A DNA stretch of 58,692 nucleotides from contig CAYVRC010000009.1 of assembly GCA_964453205.1 (NCBI GenBank), positions 1 to 58,692 of the forward strand. Direction: 5' to 3'. The stretch comes from Crateriforma sp964453205 (GTDB taxonomy: Bacteria > Planctomycetota > Planctomycetia > Pirellulales > Pirellulaceae). The notes under the pieces are model-generated. The model searched no databases and had not been told where the DNA came from. It saw nothing but the letters and a program-made list of their open reading frames with translations. Positions within the stretch are counted from its first letter, which is position 1. Each line of letters begins with the position of its first letter. Below are positions 36,049 through 45,324 of the stretch, in pieces. Position numbers and translations under genes: made by a program.

Positions 36049-37314
36049 TTACCGATCCCAGCGAACGACTTCACGGCCTTGGTGCGTCAACAGTGCCCTC
36101 AGCTTTTCGTCGGTCATCGTGGCACGATCCAGAAGATGCGCCGCGCCGTCGAACGTCAGGACGTACGCCGAACGTCGGTTGCCGAAGAAGCTTCCCACCA
36201 GATCGTCTTCGTCCAACGTCCAAACGCCCGGCCGTGTCCACTCGACCGCCTGGTCCTCCGGTGCAACGGCTAGCATGACCGTATTGACAGTCCCATCCAA
36301 ACACATGCGAAAGGTTTTCGGTTCCTTGGGGTCGTTCCAAAACGAATCTTCGATGACGGGCATTCGCAGTCGAGTCATCCCGGGCGGACAATCACCGGCC
36401 TGAAAAATCTCCGGCATTTGAGCGATGAACGGTCGATTCTCCTCGGAATCCCACGCCTTGTCCGCTTTGATCGCCTGCCACAGTTGTTGTTCGCCCATGA
36501 AAGGGGCCAGCTTGACCCGCCAACTCAACAAGGGATCGCCGTCGGCGTCCGTCGTCGCAAGCTCGGGAAACCGTCTGAAGGCCGAGTGGTGGTTGTGCAT
36601 CGCCAAGGCCACCTGTCGCAGATTCGCGGTCCTCTTGGCCTTGACCGCTCGCACGTAGACGTCGTCCACCAAGGCATTCAAAAAGATCCGAGAGCCCTGC
36701 GAGGCCATCTTCGCAAAGACTCGGTTTTCGCCGACGCGGACGTCGATGTCGACGTGGCCGGCCAAAGGCGGTGGGATCAACCGCCCGCCCTCGATCGTCT
36801 CGGCAATTTCGGCGGTGACCTTTTCGGATCCCGTCATCAGCCAACACTCCGCCCGAGGCTCCGGAGGCAAGGAGAAACGCAAGTCCAGGGCATCGATGCC
36901 TAAAACAAGTTCTTCCGGTGACATCCCTTGGCGGGGCGATCGGCCCAGGGCCTGCGTCATCGCCGCGGCCACCTGAACCGCCATCCGTGGTGGCGCGATC
37001 AGCAATCGATGGTTCAGCGGACTGTCGGCGGGGAACCCGGCGAAACGCGGGGGGACTTCGTCCAAAAAAGCATCCGCGGCTTCCATCCGTTTCAACGAGG
37101 CTTCGTGGCCGACGATCAGCAAGTCATCCCGCCGCAGCGACGCGGCGTCGGCATCGGGAAAGGTCTCCGAGAAAAGGTCCGTCAAAATCGCTTCGGCCAC
37201 GTCCGCTTGATCCACCGACGTGATCAGGATCGGCGTCATGGTCAGTAAGTCATCGGTGCCGAAGGTCACGATGACCTGGTCAAGAGATAAGAAGGAGTCT
37301 TGATCGAGAGTCAT
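36049..37314 (-). CDS. DUF1559-like protein, N-terminally truncated paralogue
   Basis: A 421-residue paralogue of the next gene upstream (37407-38921). Matching blocks include QVALAMHNHHSAFRRFPE versus QLVALAMHNYHSAFKEFPE, LDEDDLVGSFFG versus LDEDDLLDSFFG, and TDEKLRALLTHQGREVV versus TEEKLRGLLTHAGKEMV. The first 80-90 residues of the paralogue, including its signal peptide, are missing; the best ATG is 37314, immediately after a palindromic repeat. The frame itself is open through the repeat to 37410, where it would translate the repeat. Without a signal peptide the product would probably stay in the cytoplasm or be non-functional. It is the last gene of the sigma-factor operon. Confidence 0.7.
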   Translation of the reverse strand: MTLDQDSFLSLDQVIVTFGTDDLLTMTPILITSVDQADVAEAILTDLFSETFPDADAASLRRDDLLIVGHEASLKRMEAADAFLDEVPPRFAGFPADSPLNHRLLIAPPRMAVQVAAAMTQALGRSPRQGMSPEELVLGIDALDLRFSLPPEPRAECWLMTGSEKVTAEIAETIEGGRLIPPPLAGHVDIDVRVGENRVFAKMASQGSRIFLNALVDDVYVRAVKAKRTANLRQVALAMHNHHSAFRRFPELATTDADGDPLLSWRVKLAPFMGEQQLWQAIKADKAWDSEENRPFIAQMPEIFQAGDCPPGMTRLRMPVIEDSFWNDPKEPKTFRMCLDGTVNTVMLAVAPEDQAVEWTRPGVWTLDEDDLVGSFFGNRRSAYVLTFDGAAHLLDRATMTDEKLRALLTHQGREVVRWDR

Positions 37315-37333
37315 CCTAACAAAACCGCCCCAG

Positions 37334-37398
37334 CCTCGTTCCCACCTTGTTCCCACGCGGAGCGTGGGAACGAGGTGGGACGGATTGGAAATCCGTCC
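37334..37398. repeat. Composite REP-like palindromic element
   Basis: Two hairpins side by side. In the first, the right arm GTGGGAACGAGG (37364-37375) can pair with CCTCGTTCCCAC (37334-37345), while GCGTGGGAAC (37362-37371) pairs with GTTCCCACGC (37349-37358), so two structures compete. The second is a perfect 9-bp stem, GGACGGATT (37378-37386) with AATCCGTCC (37390-37398). The core sequence GTTCCCACGC resembles a palindrome I know to be widespread in bacterial genomes. Confidence 0.85.
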
Positions 37399-37406
37399 TA
37401 CGACCA

Positions 37407-38921
37407 TCAATCGCGAATCGACACCATCTCTTTACCCGCGTGGGTCAGCAATCCGCGCAACTTCTCCTCGGTCGTGTTCTCACGCCGGAGCACATGCACC
37501 GACCCGTCGAACATCGCCACGACGGCCTGATCACGGTCACCGAAAAAGCTGTCCAGCAAGTCATCTTCATCCAATCGCCAGACATCCGGCTTCATCCACG
37601 GCACGGCTTGGTCGGCCGGTGCGACGGCGGCCATGATCGTGTTGGAAGTCCCATCGATGATTTTTCGAAACTCCTTCTTCATGCCGTCCTGAGCCCAAAA
37701 CGAATCGTCGATGGCCGGCAAACGAATCGCCGTTCGCGATGCCGGTGATTCACCGGAAACCAAGAACGATCGCAGTTCTTCGCCAAACCCCGCGTTCGCC
37801 TGCGAATCCCAGTCTTGCGTGCGATCGGCAGCCTCCCAGACTCCTTGATCACCGGCGTACGGTGCGATCGCGAACCGCCAACTGAAGGTGCCGCCCAACC
37901 TGGGGTCGGTCCACGCCGATTCGGGGAACTCTTTGAATGCCGAGTGATAGTTGTGCATCGCCAACGCAACGAGCTGCATGTTATCCCAGGTCCGCCCGCG
38001 CAACTCGGCCATGGACGATTCGCTGAGCACCCGCGCCATCACCTCGGCGGTCAAACTCGGATCGGTTCGCACTACGATGCCGTTGCCTTTTAATTCGACG
38101 TGAATCTGACTTTCCAACTCCGGTAGCAAAGCGACGAGTCTTTCCAAGACATCCCGGACCCGCTCGGCCGCCTGCGCATCGGTTGCCTTGACATCGGCTT
38201 CGAAGGCCGCCTCGGGCGGAAGCGACCACTGGATGTTCACTCGGGCGATGTCCCCGATCAATTGACGAGGCGAAAACTCGATGGGCGATCCCGCGGGTGT
38301 TTCTTGGGGCCACACGCCCGCCAAATCCAAACGCAGTTCTTCTGGAATCGCGACGATCAGTTGATGATCCAGGGTTCGCGCCGCCAGCGGCGCGTCAAAG
38401 CGGCGCGTCTGGTCAGCCTTGCCGGACTTCAAACGTGTGACCGTCTCGGGTGATCCCATGATCAACAAGCCTTCGCGAACAAGGGTCTCCGGCGCGATGC
38501 CGATGGCCGTCTCGGACCAAAGAAGCGACAACAACCCCGCGGCGACTTCCGGGTTCCCCGATTCGCAGAACACGACCGGCGTACCTCGCTGCAAGTCCCG
38601 TGCGGCCATCGCCAACGTGACCGGCCCGGTCTGTGCATTGTTCAAGGCGTCCAAGTAGCTCTTGGCAACCTTCGCCGCCGAATCGACGGGCAAGCGCCCA
38701 CGCTGAAGCGTCTCGAGTCGCATCAACCAATCGGCGATCGCCTTCACGTCGATCTCGGCGGGATCCAATCGCAACACGACCAGCGTATCCTCGGGCAACG
38801 ACGCCGAAGCCTCAAGTGCATCGACCTGTATTTCCTGAGCCGTCGTCAACACGTTCGGCACGAGTATCAGACACAACCAAGCCATGCAGCGAAACTGATA
38901 AAAAGAACTCATTCGTTTCAT
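37407..38921 (-). CDS. Secreted DUF1559-like protein
   Basis: A 504-residue protein with a signal peptide (FRCMAWLCLILVPNVLTTAQ, residues about 11-30). The N-terminal half (40-290) is a mixed alpha/beta region with no motif I recognise. The C-terminal half has the DUF1559/SBP_bac_10 pattern: NMQLVALAMHNYHSAFKEFP, SWRFAIAPYAGDQGVWEA, and IDGTSNTIMAAVAPADQAVPW. Unlike typical members it lacks the prepilin-like N-terminal methylation motif. The start ATG overlaps the stop of the preceding gene as ATGA (38918-38921), which supports this start and translational coupling. DUF1559 proteins are greatly expanded in planctomycetes and their role is unknown. Confidence 0.85.
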   Translation of the reverse strand: MKRMSSFYQFRCMAWLCLILVPNVLTTAQEIQVDALEASASLPEDTLVVLRLDPAEIDVKAIADWLMRLETLQRGRLPVDSAAKVAKSYLDALNNAQTGPVTLAMAARDLQRGTPVVFCESGNPEVAAGLLSLLWSETAIGIAPETLVREGLLIMGSPETVTRLKSGKADQTRRFDAPLAARTLDHQLIVAIPEELRLDLAGVWPQETPAGSPIEFSPRQLIGDIARVNIQWSLPPEAAFEADVKATDAQAAERVRDVLERLVALLPELESQIHVELKGNGIVVRTDPSLTAEVMARVLSESSMAELRGRTWDNMQLVALAMHNYHSAFKEFPESAWTDPRLGGTFSWRFAIAPYAGDQGVWEAADRTQDWDSQANAGFGEELRSFLVSGESPASRTAIRLPAIDDSFWAQDGMKKEFRKIIDGTSNTIMAAVAPADQAVPWMKPDVWRLDEDDLLDSFFGDRDQAVVAMFDGSVHVLRRENTTEEKLRGLLTHAGKEMVSIRD

Positions 38922-40381
38922 TTGACCAACTCCAGTAAGAACGTGTTTTCGTCAGCGATGTAACGTGGCTCGCCGCTCAGGACGGCGGTGATCAAGCCGG
39001 TGCGGCTGTATTGAAATGGCTTGCCCGAGGACGGATCCGGCCAAGCCGGCGGAAGCAATTCATCAATCTTTTCCGGCAACCGACCGTCGTGATGGGCCGC
39101 CATGCGAATCGCCTGCAGCGTCACGAGACGAGCCTGCGTCTGGCGAAGTCGCCGCGAAGCGCCCTCGGCGGCGTGAAGCGCCGGCATCAGCTTGGAAAGC
39201 AACACGTTGGCCAGTTCCCATTGCTCGGCCAGCGGCTCGTCATCATCCGCGATGATGCCGGTGGCGTGACGCAGATACGGCTCGCGCATCGCCTTGGGCA
39301 AATGATGCCACTTGAAAATGTCGTCGGTCTGCCGTCGCAACCGCACGGCCGTCGCCCGCAGGATCGCCTCGGCGCTGGACAACTCGTCCACCCGGTCTTG
39401 CCAGCGCTCGGTCGTCCGCAGCGTTTCGCGAGCGGCTTCCTCGCCACCAAGAATGGCGAGCATCCCCAACTTCAGACCCATGTTTTCCTCGCGGAGCCCA
39501 CGATCGTACGCAAACAAATGACGGACGACGTCCAACAGTTCATGCAGGTGCGCCCGTGAGGCATCCGCACCGATCGGTTCATCGGGCAAATCCATCGCGT
39601 CGCCCGCGGCCTTGATCGCCAATCCCGATTCGTACTCCAGCGATCGTCGGAGGTCACCCAGCGTCTCGGGCAACGTCGCCAAGGCCCAATAGAAATTCGG
39701 CGCGCCGGCAACTCCCGAAGCTTCCTCCACCGATCGGAAGGCCTGTTCGGCGATCGCGATCGAGACGAGTTGATGAACCAGCGTGTCACCGGCGCGGGCA
39801 ACGATGTCGGCCAATCGAAACATCGTTTGCACCGTTTCGGCGTAGTCGTCCCACCGCCCCGAGTGCATTTCCAATCTCGAACGGAGATAGAGCAAACGGA
39901 CCAACGTTCGCGATTCTTGAACTTCGGGCAGCCGAAGTTCGATCGATTCAATCAGCGGAAGCTCGTTCAAATCGATCGGGTAATCGACCTCCATTCGCGT
40001 TCTCGCCCGCTCCAATTCGTTGAAAACAATCTGATAGTTGTCCAGAAACGAAGCGATCTCGTCCGCGTCTTCAGCCGCCCACGGGCCGTCCAGCCACTGG
40101 TCGTACTGAGTCGGATTGAAGACGTTTTGGCCCTGCTGGTTTTCGGTCAAAATCAACACGGCACGCAAAAAGAACGGTGCCGCATTGCTTTGTTTCCGCT
40201 CGTGCGGAGCGGGCCAAAACCGATAACGCATCGCCGGATCCGGCTCCGCGGCGGCGGATAATCTTTGTGTCGGCTTGGCTTCCGCCGCATCCGCTCGGCT
40301 CTCGCCCGCCGTTGCGGCGACGACCGCCAACGTGATCACCATCAGCGTTTGATTGATTGGCTTGTTCATTGTTTCACCCAT
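38918..40381 (-). CDS. Secreted helical protein of the sigma-factor operon
   Basis: A 487-residue protein I cannot assign. A signal peptide is visible (TLMVITLAVVAATAGESRADA). The mature part is largely helical and rich in Glu, Leu and Arg (EIASFLDNYQIVFNELERAR; LVRLLYLRSRLEMHSG; RTTERWQDRVDELSSAEAIL). Near the end it has RLVTLQAIRMAAHHDGRLPE and PPAWPDPSSGKPFQYSRTG, a phrase common in planctomycete proteins of this type, where short segments of this kind sit at the C-terminus. The start at 40381 overlaps the upstream stop by 8 nt; ATG 40369 (MNKPINQ) is a good alternative. The downstream gene overlaps by ATGA. Confidence 0.8.
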   Translation of the reverse strand: MGETMNKPINQTLMVITLAVVAATAGESRADAAEAKPTQRLSAAAEPDPAMRYRFWPAPHERKQSNAAPFFLRAVLILTENQQGQNVFNPTQYDQWLDGPWAAEDADEIASFLDNYQIVFNELERARTRMEVDYPIDLNELPLIESIELRLPEVQESRTLVRLLYLRSRLEMHSGRWDDYAETVQTMFRLADIVARAGDTLVHQLVSIAIAEQAFRSVEEASGVAGAPNFYWALATLPETLGDLRRSLEYESGLAIKAAGDAMDLPDEPIGADASRAHLHELLDVVRHLFAYDRGLREENMGLKLGMLAILGGEEAARETLRTTERWQDRVDELSSAEAILRATAVRLRRQTDDIFKWHHLPKAMREPYLRHATGIIADDDEPLAEQWELANVLLSKLMPALHAAEGASRRLRQTQARLVTLQAIRMAAHHDGRLPEKIDELLPPAWPDPSSGKPFQYSRTGLITAVLSGEPRYIADENTFLLELVK

Positions 40382-40934
40382 CACCAAAAATCTGTTCGGG
40401 CTGAAGAAAATCGGAAACACGCAGCGACCGGGTCCTTGGGGCAACATCGGTCACGCGACGCGGCGTTGGTTGCGAAATCCGGCGGACTTCACCGCCGACC
40501 AACGCATAGCCGGCCACGTCCAGCAGGTCCAAACGAGACAGCAAGTCAGCACGCGGAGCTTGCCCGGCGCGGGGCAGGGCAGGGCGGTCGATGGACTCAC
40601 GCGGCGTGGCCCCCTTCCTCTCAGTGATCACAGCGGCCATCGATTCGGAGAGATCGTCGGCTTGGACTTCTTGCTCGGCTTCCTCGACGGATGCCACCGC
40701 GATGTTTGGATCGACAACGCTTCGTGTGCTTTGCCCGGCAAAGAAGGAGGCCGAACCGACGACCGCCAACAGCAGGCCGGCCGCGATGACCTTCAATAGA
40801 GCGGTCGGCCTTTTCGCGGAACTTGCGTGTACCGCTGCCGCATATCCCATTTCATAAAAGGCGATCCGTGGATCCCCCCGTCCGCTGGCTGGTGCCGCCA
40901 GGTCTTTCCATTGATTGATGACTTCGTCTTGCAT
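40374..40934 (-). CDS. Single-pass membrane protein, candidate anti-sigma factor
   Basis: A 186-residue protein with a 45-residue cytoplasmic N-terminus, one transmembrane helix (VIAAGLLLAVVGSASFFAGQ, about 49-68) and an extracytoplasmic tail of about 115 residues. It follows the ECF sigma gene by 33 nt on the same strand, the classic place for an anti-sigma factor. The N-terminus (MQDEVINQWKDLA) does not show the HxxxCxxC zinc motif, so the assignment rests on topology and position. Its stop overlaps the next gene. Confidence 0.75.
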   Translation of the reverse strand: MQDEVINQWKDLAAPASGRGDPRIAFYEMGYAAAVHASSAKRPTALLKVIAAGLLLAVVGSASFFAGQSTRSVVDPNIAVASVEEAEQEVQADDLSESMAAVITERKGATPRESIDRPALPRAGQAPRADLLSRLDLLDVAGYALVGGEVRRISQPTPRRVTDVAPRTRSLRVSDFLQPEQIFGDG

Positions 40935-40967
40935 GATTGTCCGTTCGTTCTTGATGTTTCGGATTGG

Positions 40968-41477
40968 CTAGTTCGCTGTTTCTGACTGGACACGTTGGTT
41001 TGGTTCGATCAAGCGTTCGCGCAGTCGCTTGATCGCGGTTTGGTAGCTTCGGTGCGCCGAGCTTCGGGTCGAATCGGTCGCGGCGGCGATTTGTGTAAAA
41101 GTCATCTGTCCCCACAGGTGCATCACGACGACTTGTCGCTGATCCTGGGGCAACCGATCAAGCGCCCGTTGCAAATCATCGACGTCCTGATCGATCGCAT
41201 CGGTCGCCACGAACCATCGCACTTCGGCGTGATCCCGCTCACGTTTTCTTCGTCGCTGCTTGCTGCGTGCCCAGTCCAACATTCGATTGCGGATGACTTT
41301 GACCATCCAACCGACGATGTCCTCGGGCGGCTGCGGCTGTTTCGCCAGCTCGATGAAAGCTTCTTGCACCGCGTCCTCGGCGGACTGGTCGGTCAACGTG
41401 CCGCCCATCGACCGGGCGATCAACACCAATTTGGCGTGATGGTCATCCCAGATACGGGTCAGGTGGTGCGGGTCCAA
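40968..41477 (-). CDS. ECF-type RNA polymerase sigma factor
   Basis: A 169-residue sigma factor with only regions 2 and 4. Region 2: SAEDAVQEAFIELAKQP (about 33-48) and IVGWMVKVIRNRMLDWARSK. Region 4: LDRLPQDQRQVVVMHLWGQM, then the helix-turn-helix MTFTQIAAATDSTRSSAHRS and KRLRERL. It directs RNA polymerase to target promoters, usually under the control of a membrane anti-sigma factor. The start is TTG 41477; a stop codon lies two codons upstream and no ATG is available before residue 25, so TTG is the only start that keeps region 2. It heads a minus-strand operon of five genes down to 36049. Confidence 0.92.
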   Translation of the reverse strand: MDPHHLTRIWDDHHAKLVLIARSMGGTLTDQSAEDAVQEAFIELAKQPQPPEDIVGWMVKVIRNRMLDWARSKQRRRKRERDHAEVRWFVATDAIDQDVDDLQRALDRLPQDQRQVVVMHLWGQMTFTQIAAATDSTRSSAHRSYQTAIKRLRERLIEPNQRVQSETAN

Positions 41478-41559
41478 GTGTCATTTCACCGAAAGGTTCA
41501 GATCATCTTTCAAACCAAGGACGTCGCCGCGGCGGTTTCGTCCCAAGATTTTGTGACGT

Positions 41560-41565
41560 TATACT
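41560..41565 (+). promoter_or_regulatory. Candidate -10 box giving a near-leaderless Uma2 transcript
   Basis: TATACT ends 7 nt before ATG 41573, so transcription would begin at or next to the start codon. The -35 region is weak. The same hexamer appears upstream of the hydrolase gene at 4101. Confidence 0.35.
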
Positions 41566-41572
41566 GGCCATC

Positions 41573-42205
41573 ATGTCGACCACCGAATCCACCGCCGGTT
41601 CTGACCTGCCGCCCGACGACCTTCAGCCGGCCTGGGAGGTCGCTCATCTGTTTCCGCCGCAAGGTCACTGGGACGAATCCGATTTTTTGCGGATCCATAC
41701 GAATCGGATGGCGGAACTGGTCGACGGGCACCTGGAGATTTTGCCGACGCCGACTTGGGTTCACGCTTGGATCGTTGATTTTTTCGTTACCCGCTTCAAG
41801 CGACACCTTCAGGATCACTCGCTGGGCGGACACGTCTTCACCGCGGTACTACCGGTCCGGTTATTCGAAGGCACCATCCGTGAACCCGACGTGATGTATT
41901 TCGCCCCGGGCAGCGAACCGCCCGCGGGCGAAGAGTACCCGAGCCACGTCGATCTGGCGATCGAAGTCGTCAGCGAAGGCTCCGACGCTCGGAAACGCGA
42001 CTACGTTTCCAAACGTCATGACGATGCCAAGGCCGGCGTTCCAGAATACTGGATCGTCGATCCTTTCGAACGTCGCATCACCGTGCTCTCGCTGCGCGGC
42101 GGACAATACGCCGAAGTCGGTCGCTTCGAAGCCGGCCAGACCGCTCACAGCGAACTGCTTGCCGGTTTTCACGTCCAGGTCGACGACGTCTTTGCCAAAG
42201 TCTGA
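41573..42205 (+). CDS. Uma2-family (DUF820) restriction-endonuclease-fold protein
   Basis: A 210-residue protein of the Uma2 family, a PD-(D/E)XK nuclease-like fold common in cyanobacteria and planctomycetes with no settled function. The core reads EPDVMYF near residue 104 (the Asp of the fold), then VDLAIEVVSEGSDARKRD (Glu plus the following D-x-x-K region) and KAGVPEYWIVDPFERRITVL. N-terminally, LVDGHLEILPTPTWVHA matches the family's opening. The start ATG sits 8 nt after a TATACT box. The gene is divergent from the ECF sigma factor, with 95 bp between starts, and is followed by glyS. Confidence 0.88.
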   Translation: MSTTESTAGSDLPPDDLQPAWEVAHLFPPQGHWDESDFLRIHTNRMAELVDGHLEILPTPTWVHAWIVDFFVTRFKRHLQDHSLGGHVFTAVLPVRLFEGTIREPDVMYFAPGSEPPAGEEYPSHVDLAIEVVSEGSDARKRDYVSKRHDDAKAGVPEYWIVDPFERRITVLSLRGGQYAEVGRFEAGQTAHSELLAGFHVQVDDVFAKV

Positions 42206-42283
42206 CCCGGCTTTCCCAAAACCGGGCGGACACGTCATCATGGCCAGTCGTTTTCCATTCGTTCGCTCACCCCCGCTTCTCTG

Positions 42284-43918
<1,635 letters not shown>

Positions 43919-43975
43919 CGATCAACGCGGCGCCGCGGCCTGACGGATTCTCGCCGCGGCGGTTGGGAGGAAACG

Positions 43976-44476
43976 CTAAGGCGCGGCGGTCGTTTCGACC
44001 AATCGTTGGCGTGTCTCGATCGCGTCGTCGGCGATGCCGGCTTCTTGGAGCGCCGTCGCCAGGCTTTTTTCGGCCGATGCGACGGCTTCGGGGGTGCGGC
44101 TGATGCGGACCCTTGTGCCGCTGGCATCGCCTTCGGCTTCCGCCGCGGCGGTGATGATTTGGTCGACATTCATCGGTTCACGCGCGACTTCATCGGCCGA
44201 CGATGGGTCACTGGTCACACGACGGACGCTGTAATCCTGGCCGTCGATCAACACGTCGATCAGCCACAGCTTGGCATCGGTCAACAACGAGGCGTCGCCG
44301 GGCGTTTGCACGATCGCCGGACCGTCGGGCTGGACTTCCTCGACCGCCTCGGCGTCCGGATCCGCCACGTTCGAATCGGACCGGGTGACCCCCAGATTGA
44401 ACGAAAAGAACTGGCCGACGATGAAGGCGATCAGGCCGCCGGCGGCGACCACGGGAATGACGCGTCGTTTTTTCAT
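43976..44476 (-). CDS. Membrane-anchored protein with ExbD-like periplasmic domain
   Basis: A 166-residue protein: one N-terminal transmembrane helix (VIPVVAAGGLIAFIVGQFF) and an extracytoplasmic domain whose pattern LWLIDVLIDGQDYSVRRV ... MNVDQIITAAAEAEGDASGTRVRIS ... SAEKSLATALQEAGIADDAI resembles the ExbD/TolR periplasmic domain. The start ATG overlaps the preceding stop as ATGA (44473-44476). The helix lacks the conserved Asp of ExbD (the proton-path residue), so it probably serves as an accessory subunit of the ExbB/ExbD-like set upstream. The frame continues upstream to 44860 but as an Arg-rich shadow of the neighbour. Confidence 0.75.
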   Translation of the reverse strand: MKKRRVIPVVAAGGLIAFIVGQFFSFNLGVTRSDSNVADPDAEAVEEVQPDGPAIVQTPGDASLLTDAKLWLIDVLIDGQDYSVRRVTSDPSSADEVAREPMNVDQIITAAAEAEGDASGTRVRISRTPEAVASAEKSLATALQEAGIADDAIETRQRLVETTAAP

Positions 44477-45324
44477 AGGTCTGACTTCGGCAGGAGAGAA
44501 TCGATCGGAGCGACAGGCGTGACTTCGCCGGCCCGTTGTTTTAAGACATCCGGCAAGGGGGTGGTGCCCAGGACGGTGTATTCGAATCGCGTGGCGGGTA
44601 AATCCGTTCGCATCCGTTCGACCGCTTTGGGCAAAGCGTCGATCATCGGCTGATAAACGCCGGCGACGGCTGCCGGAGAGTACGAAACCAGAATGACGAC
44701 CAGCCCTTTCGGCTGAGGCAACTGTTTGTAGGCGGCAAAAAGTTGGTTTTCCGCTTCGGCCGTCCGTTCGTCCTGCCCACGGCGTTCCAAACGGATCGCG
44801 AGCGATGAATCGCCGGCGTCCAACAACAGGCGTCGATTTTCGTCGGCGTGTAAATGCCAAATCTCCGCCCGCTTGAGCAATTCGGCGTGCCCGATCAGAA
44901 AACGAATGACCTCTTCCGGCGAAGCGTCGGCGACCCGCTCGGCCGTTCGCAAGACCTCGGGCGTCAACTCGTCGGCTTCGTCACCGACCCATTCATCCAA
45001 TTCCGCCACCCGTTCCAGGGGAACACCGAACGCGGCCGCAATCGCGCCGATGGCTTTCGTCGATCGGGCGATCCGCTGTTCGGCTTGAGTCTGGGACTGT
45101 TGCAAATCGTCACGAGTCTGTTCCAACTGCGTTTGAAGCCGCTCGAGTTCCTCGCGGGTCCGCGCCATCTCCTGCGCGGCGTTCATTTCATCCCGTGTCA
45201 CCACTTCGCGGACTTCCAAAAACTGGGCGAACACGACGATCAGCAACAAGTCGACCAGCGGCGCCAACTGAAAACCGAAACGCCGCGATGCACCGGAGAC
45301 GGTCAATTTCGACTTCGCCGTCAT
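44473..45324 (-). CDS. ExbD/TolR-like membrane protein with long coiled coil
   Basis: A 283-residue protein. The single N-terminal transmembrane helix reads FQLAPLVDLLLIVVFAQFLEV, with an Asp at the place where ExbD and TolR carry their proton-path Asp. A coiled coil follows (about 45-95: REELERLQTQLEQTRDDLQQ), then an alpha/beta periplasmic domain (RRLLLDAGDSSLAIRLERRG; KGLVVILVSYSPAAVAGVYQ). ExbD normally has no coiled coil, so this is a variant stator-like subunit. It overlaps the ExbB-like gene (ATGA, 45321-45324) and the next gene in the same way, so the three are translated together. Confidence 0.8.
   Translation of the reverse strand: MTAKSKLTVSGASRRFGFQLAPLVDLLLIVVFAQFLEVREVVTRDEMNAAQEMARTREELERLQTQLEQTRDDLQQSQTQAEQRIARSTKAIGAIAAAFGVPLERVAELDEWVGDEADELTPEVLRTAERVADASPEEVIRFLIGHAELLKRAEIWHLHADENRRLLLDAGDSSLAIRLERRGQDERTAEAENQLFAAYKQLPQPKGLVVILVSYSPAAVAGVYQPMIDALPKAVERMRTDLPATRFEYTVLGTTPLPDVLKQRAGEVTPVAPIDSLLPKSDL

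Noticed and set aside
37315..37410. Coding extension of the truncated paralogue through the palindromic repeat
   Set aside because: The frame is open, but the encoded residues (NPSHLVPTLRVGTRWERG) are a translation of the repeat, not a protein domain.
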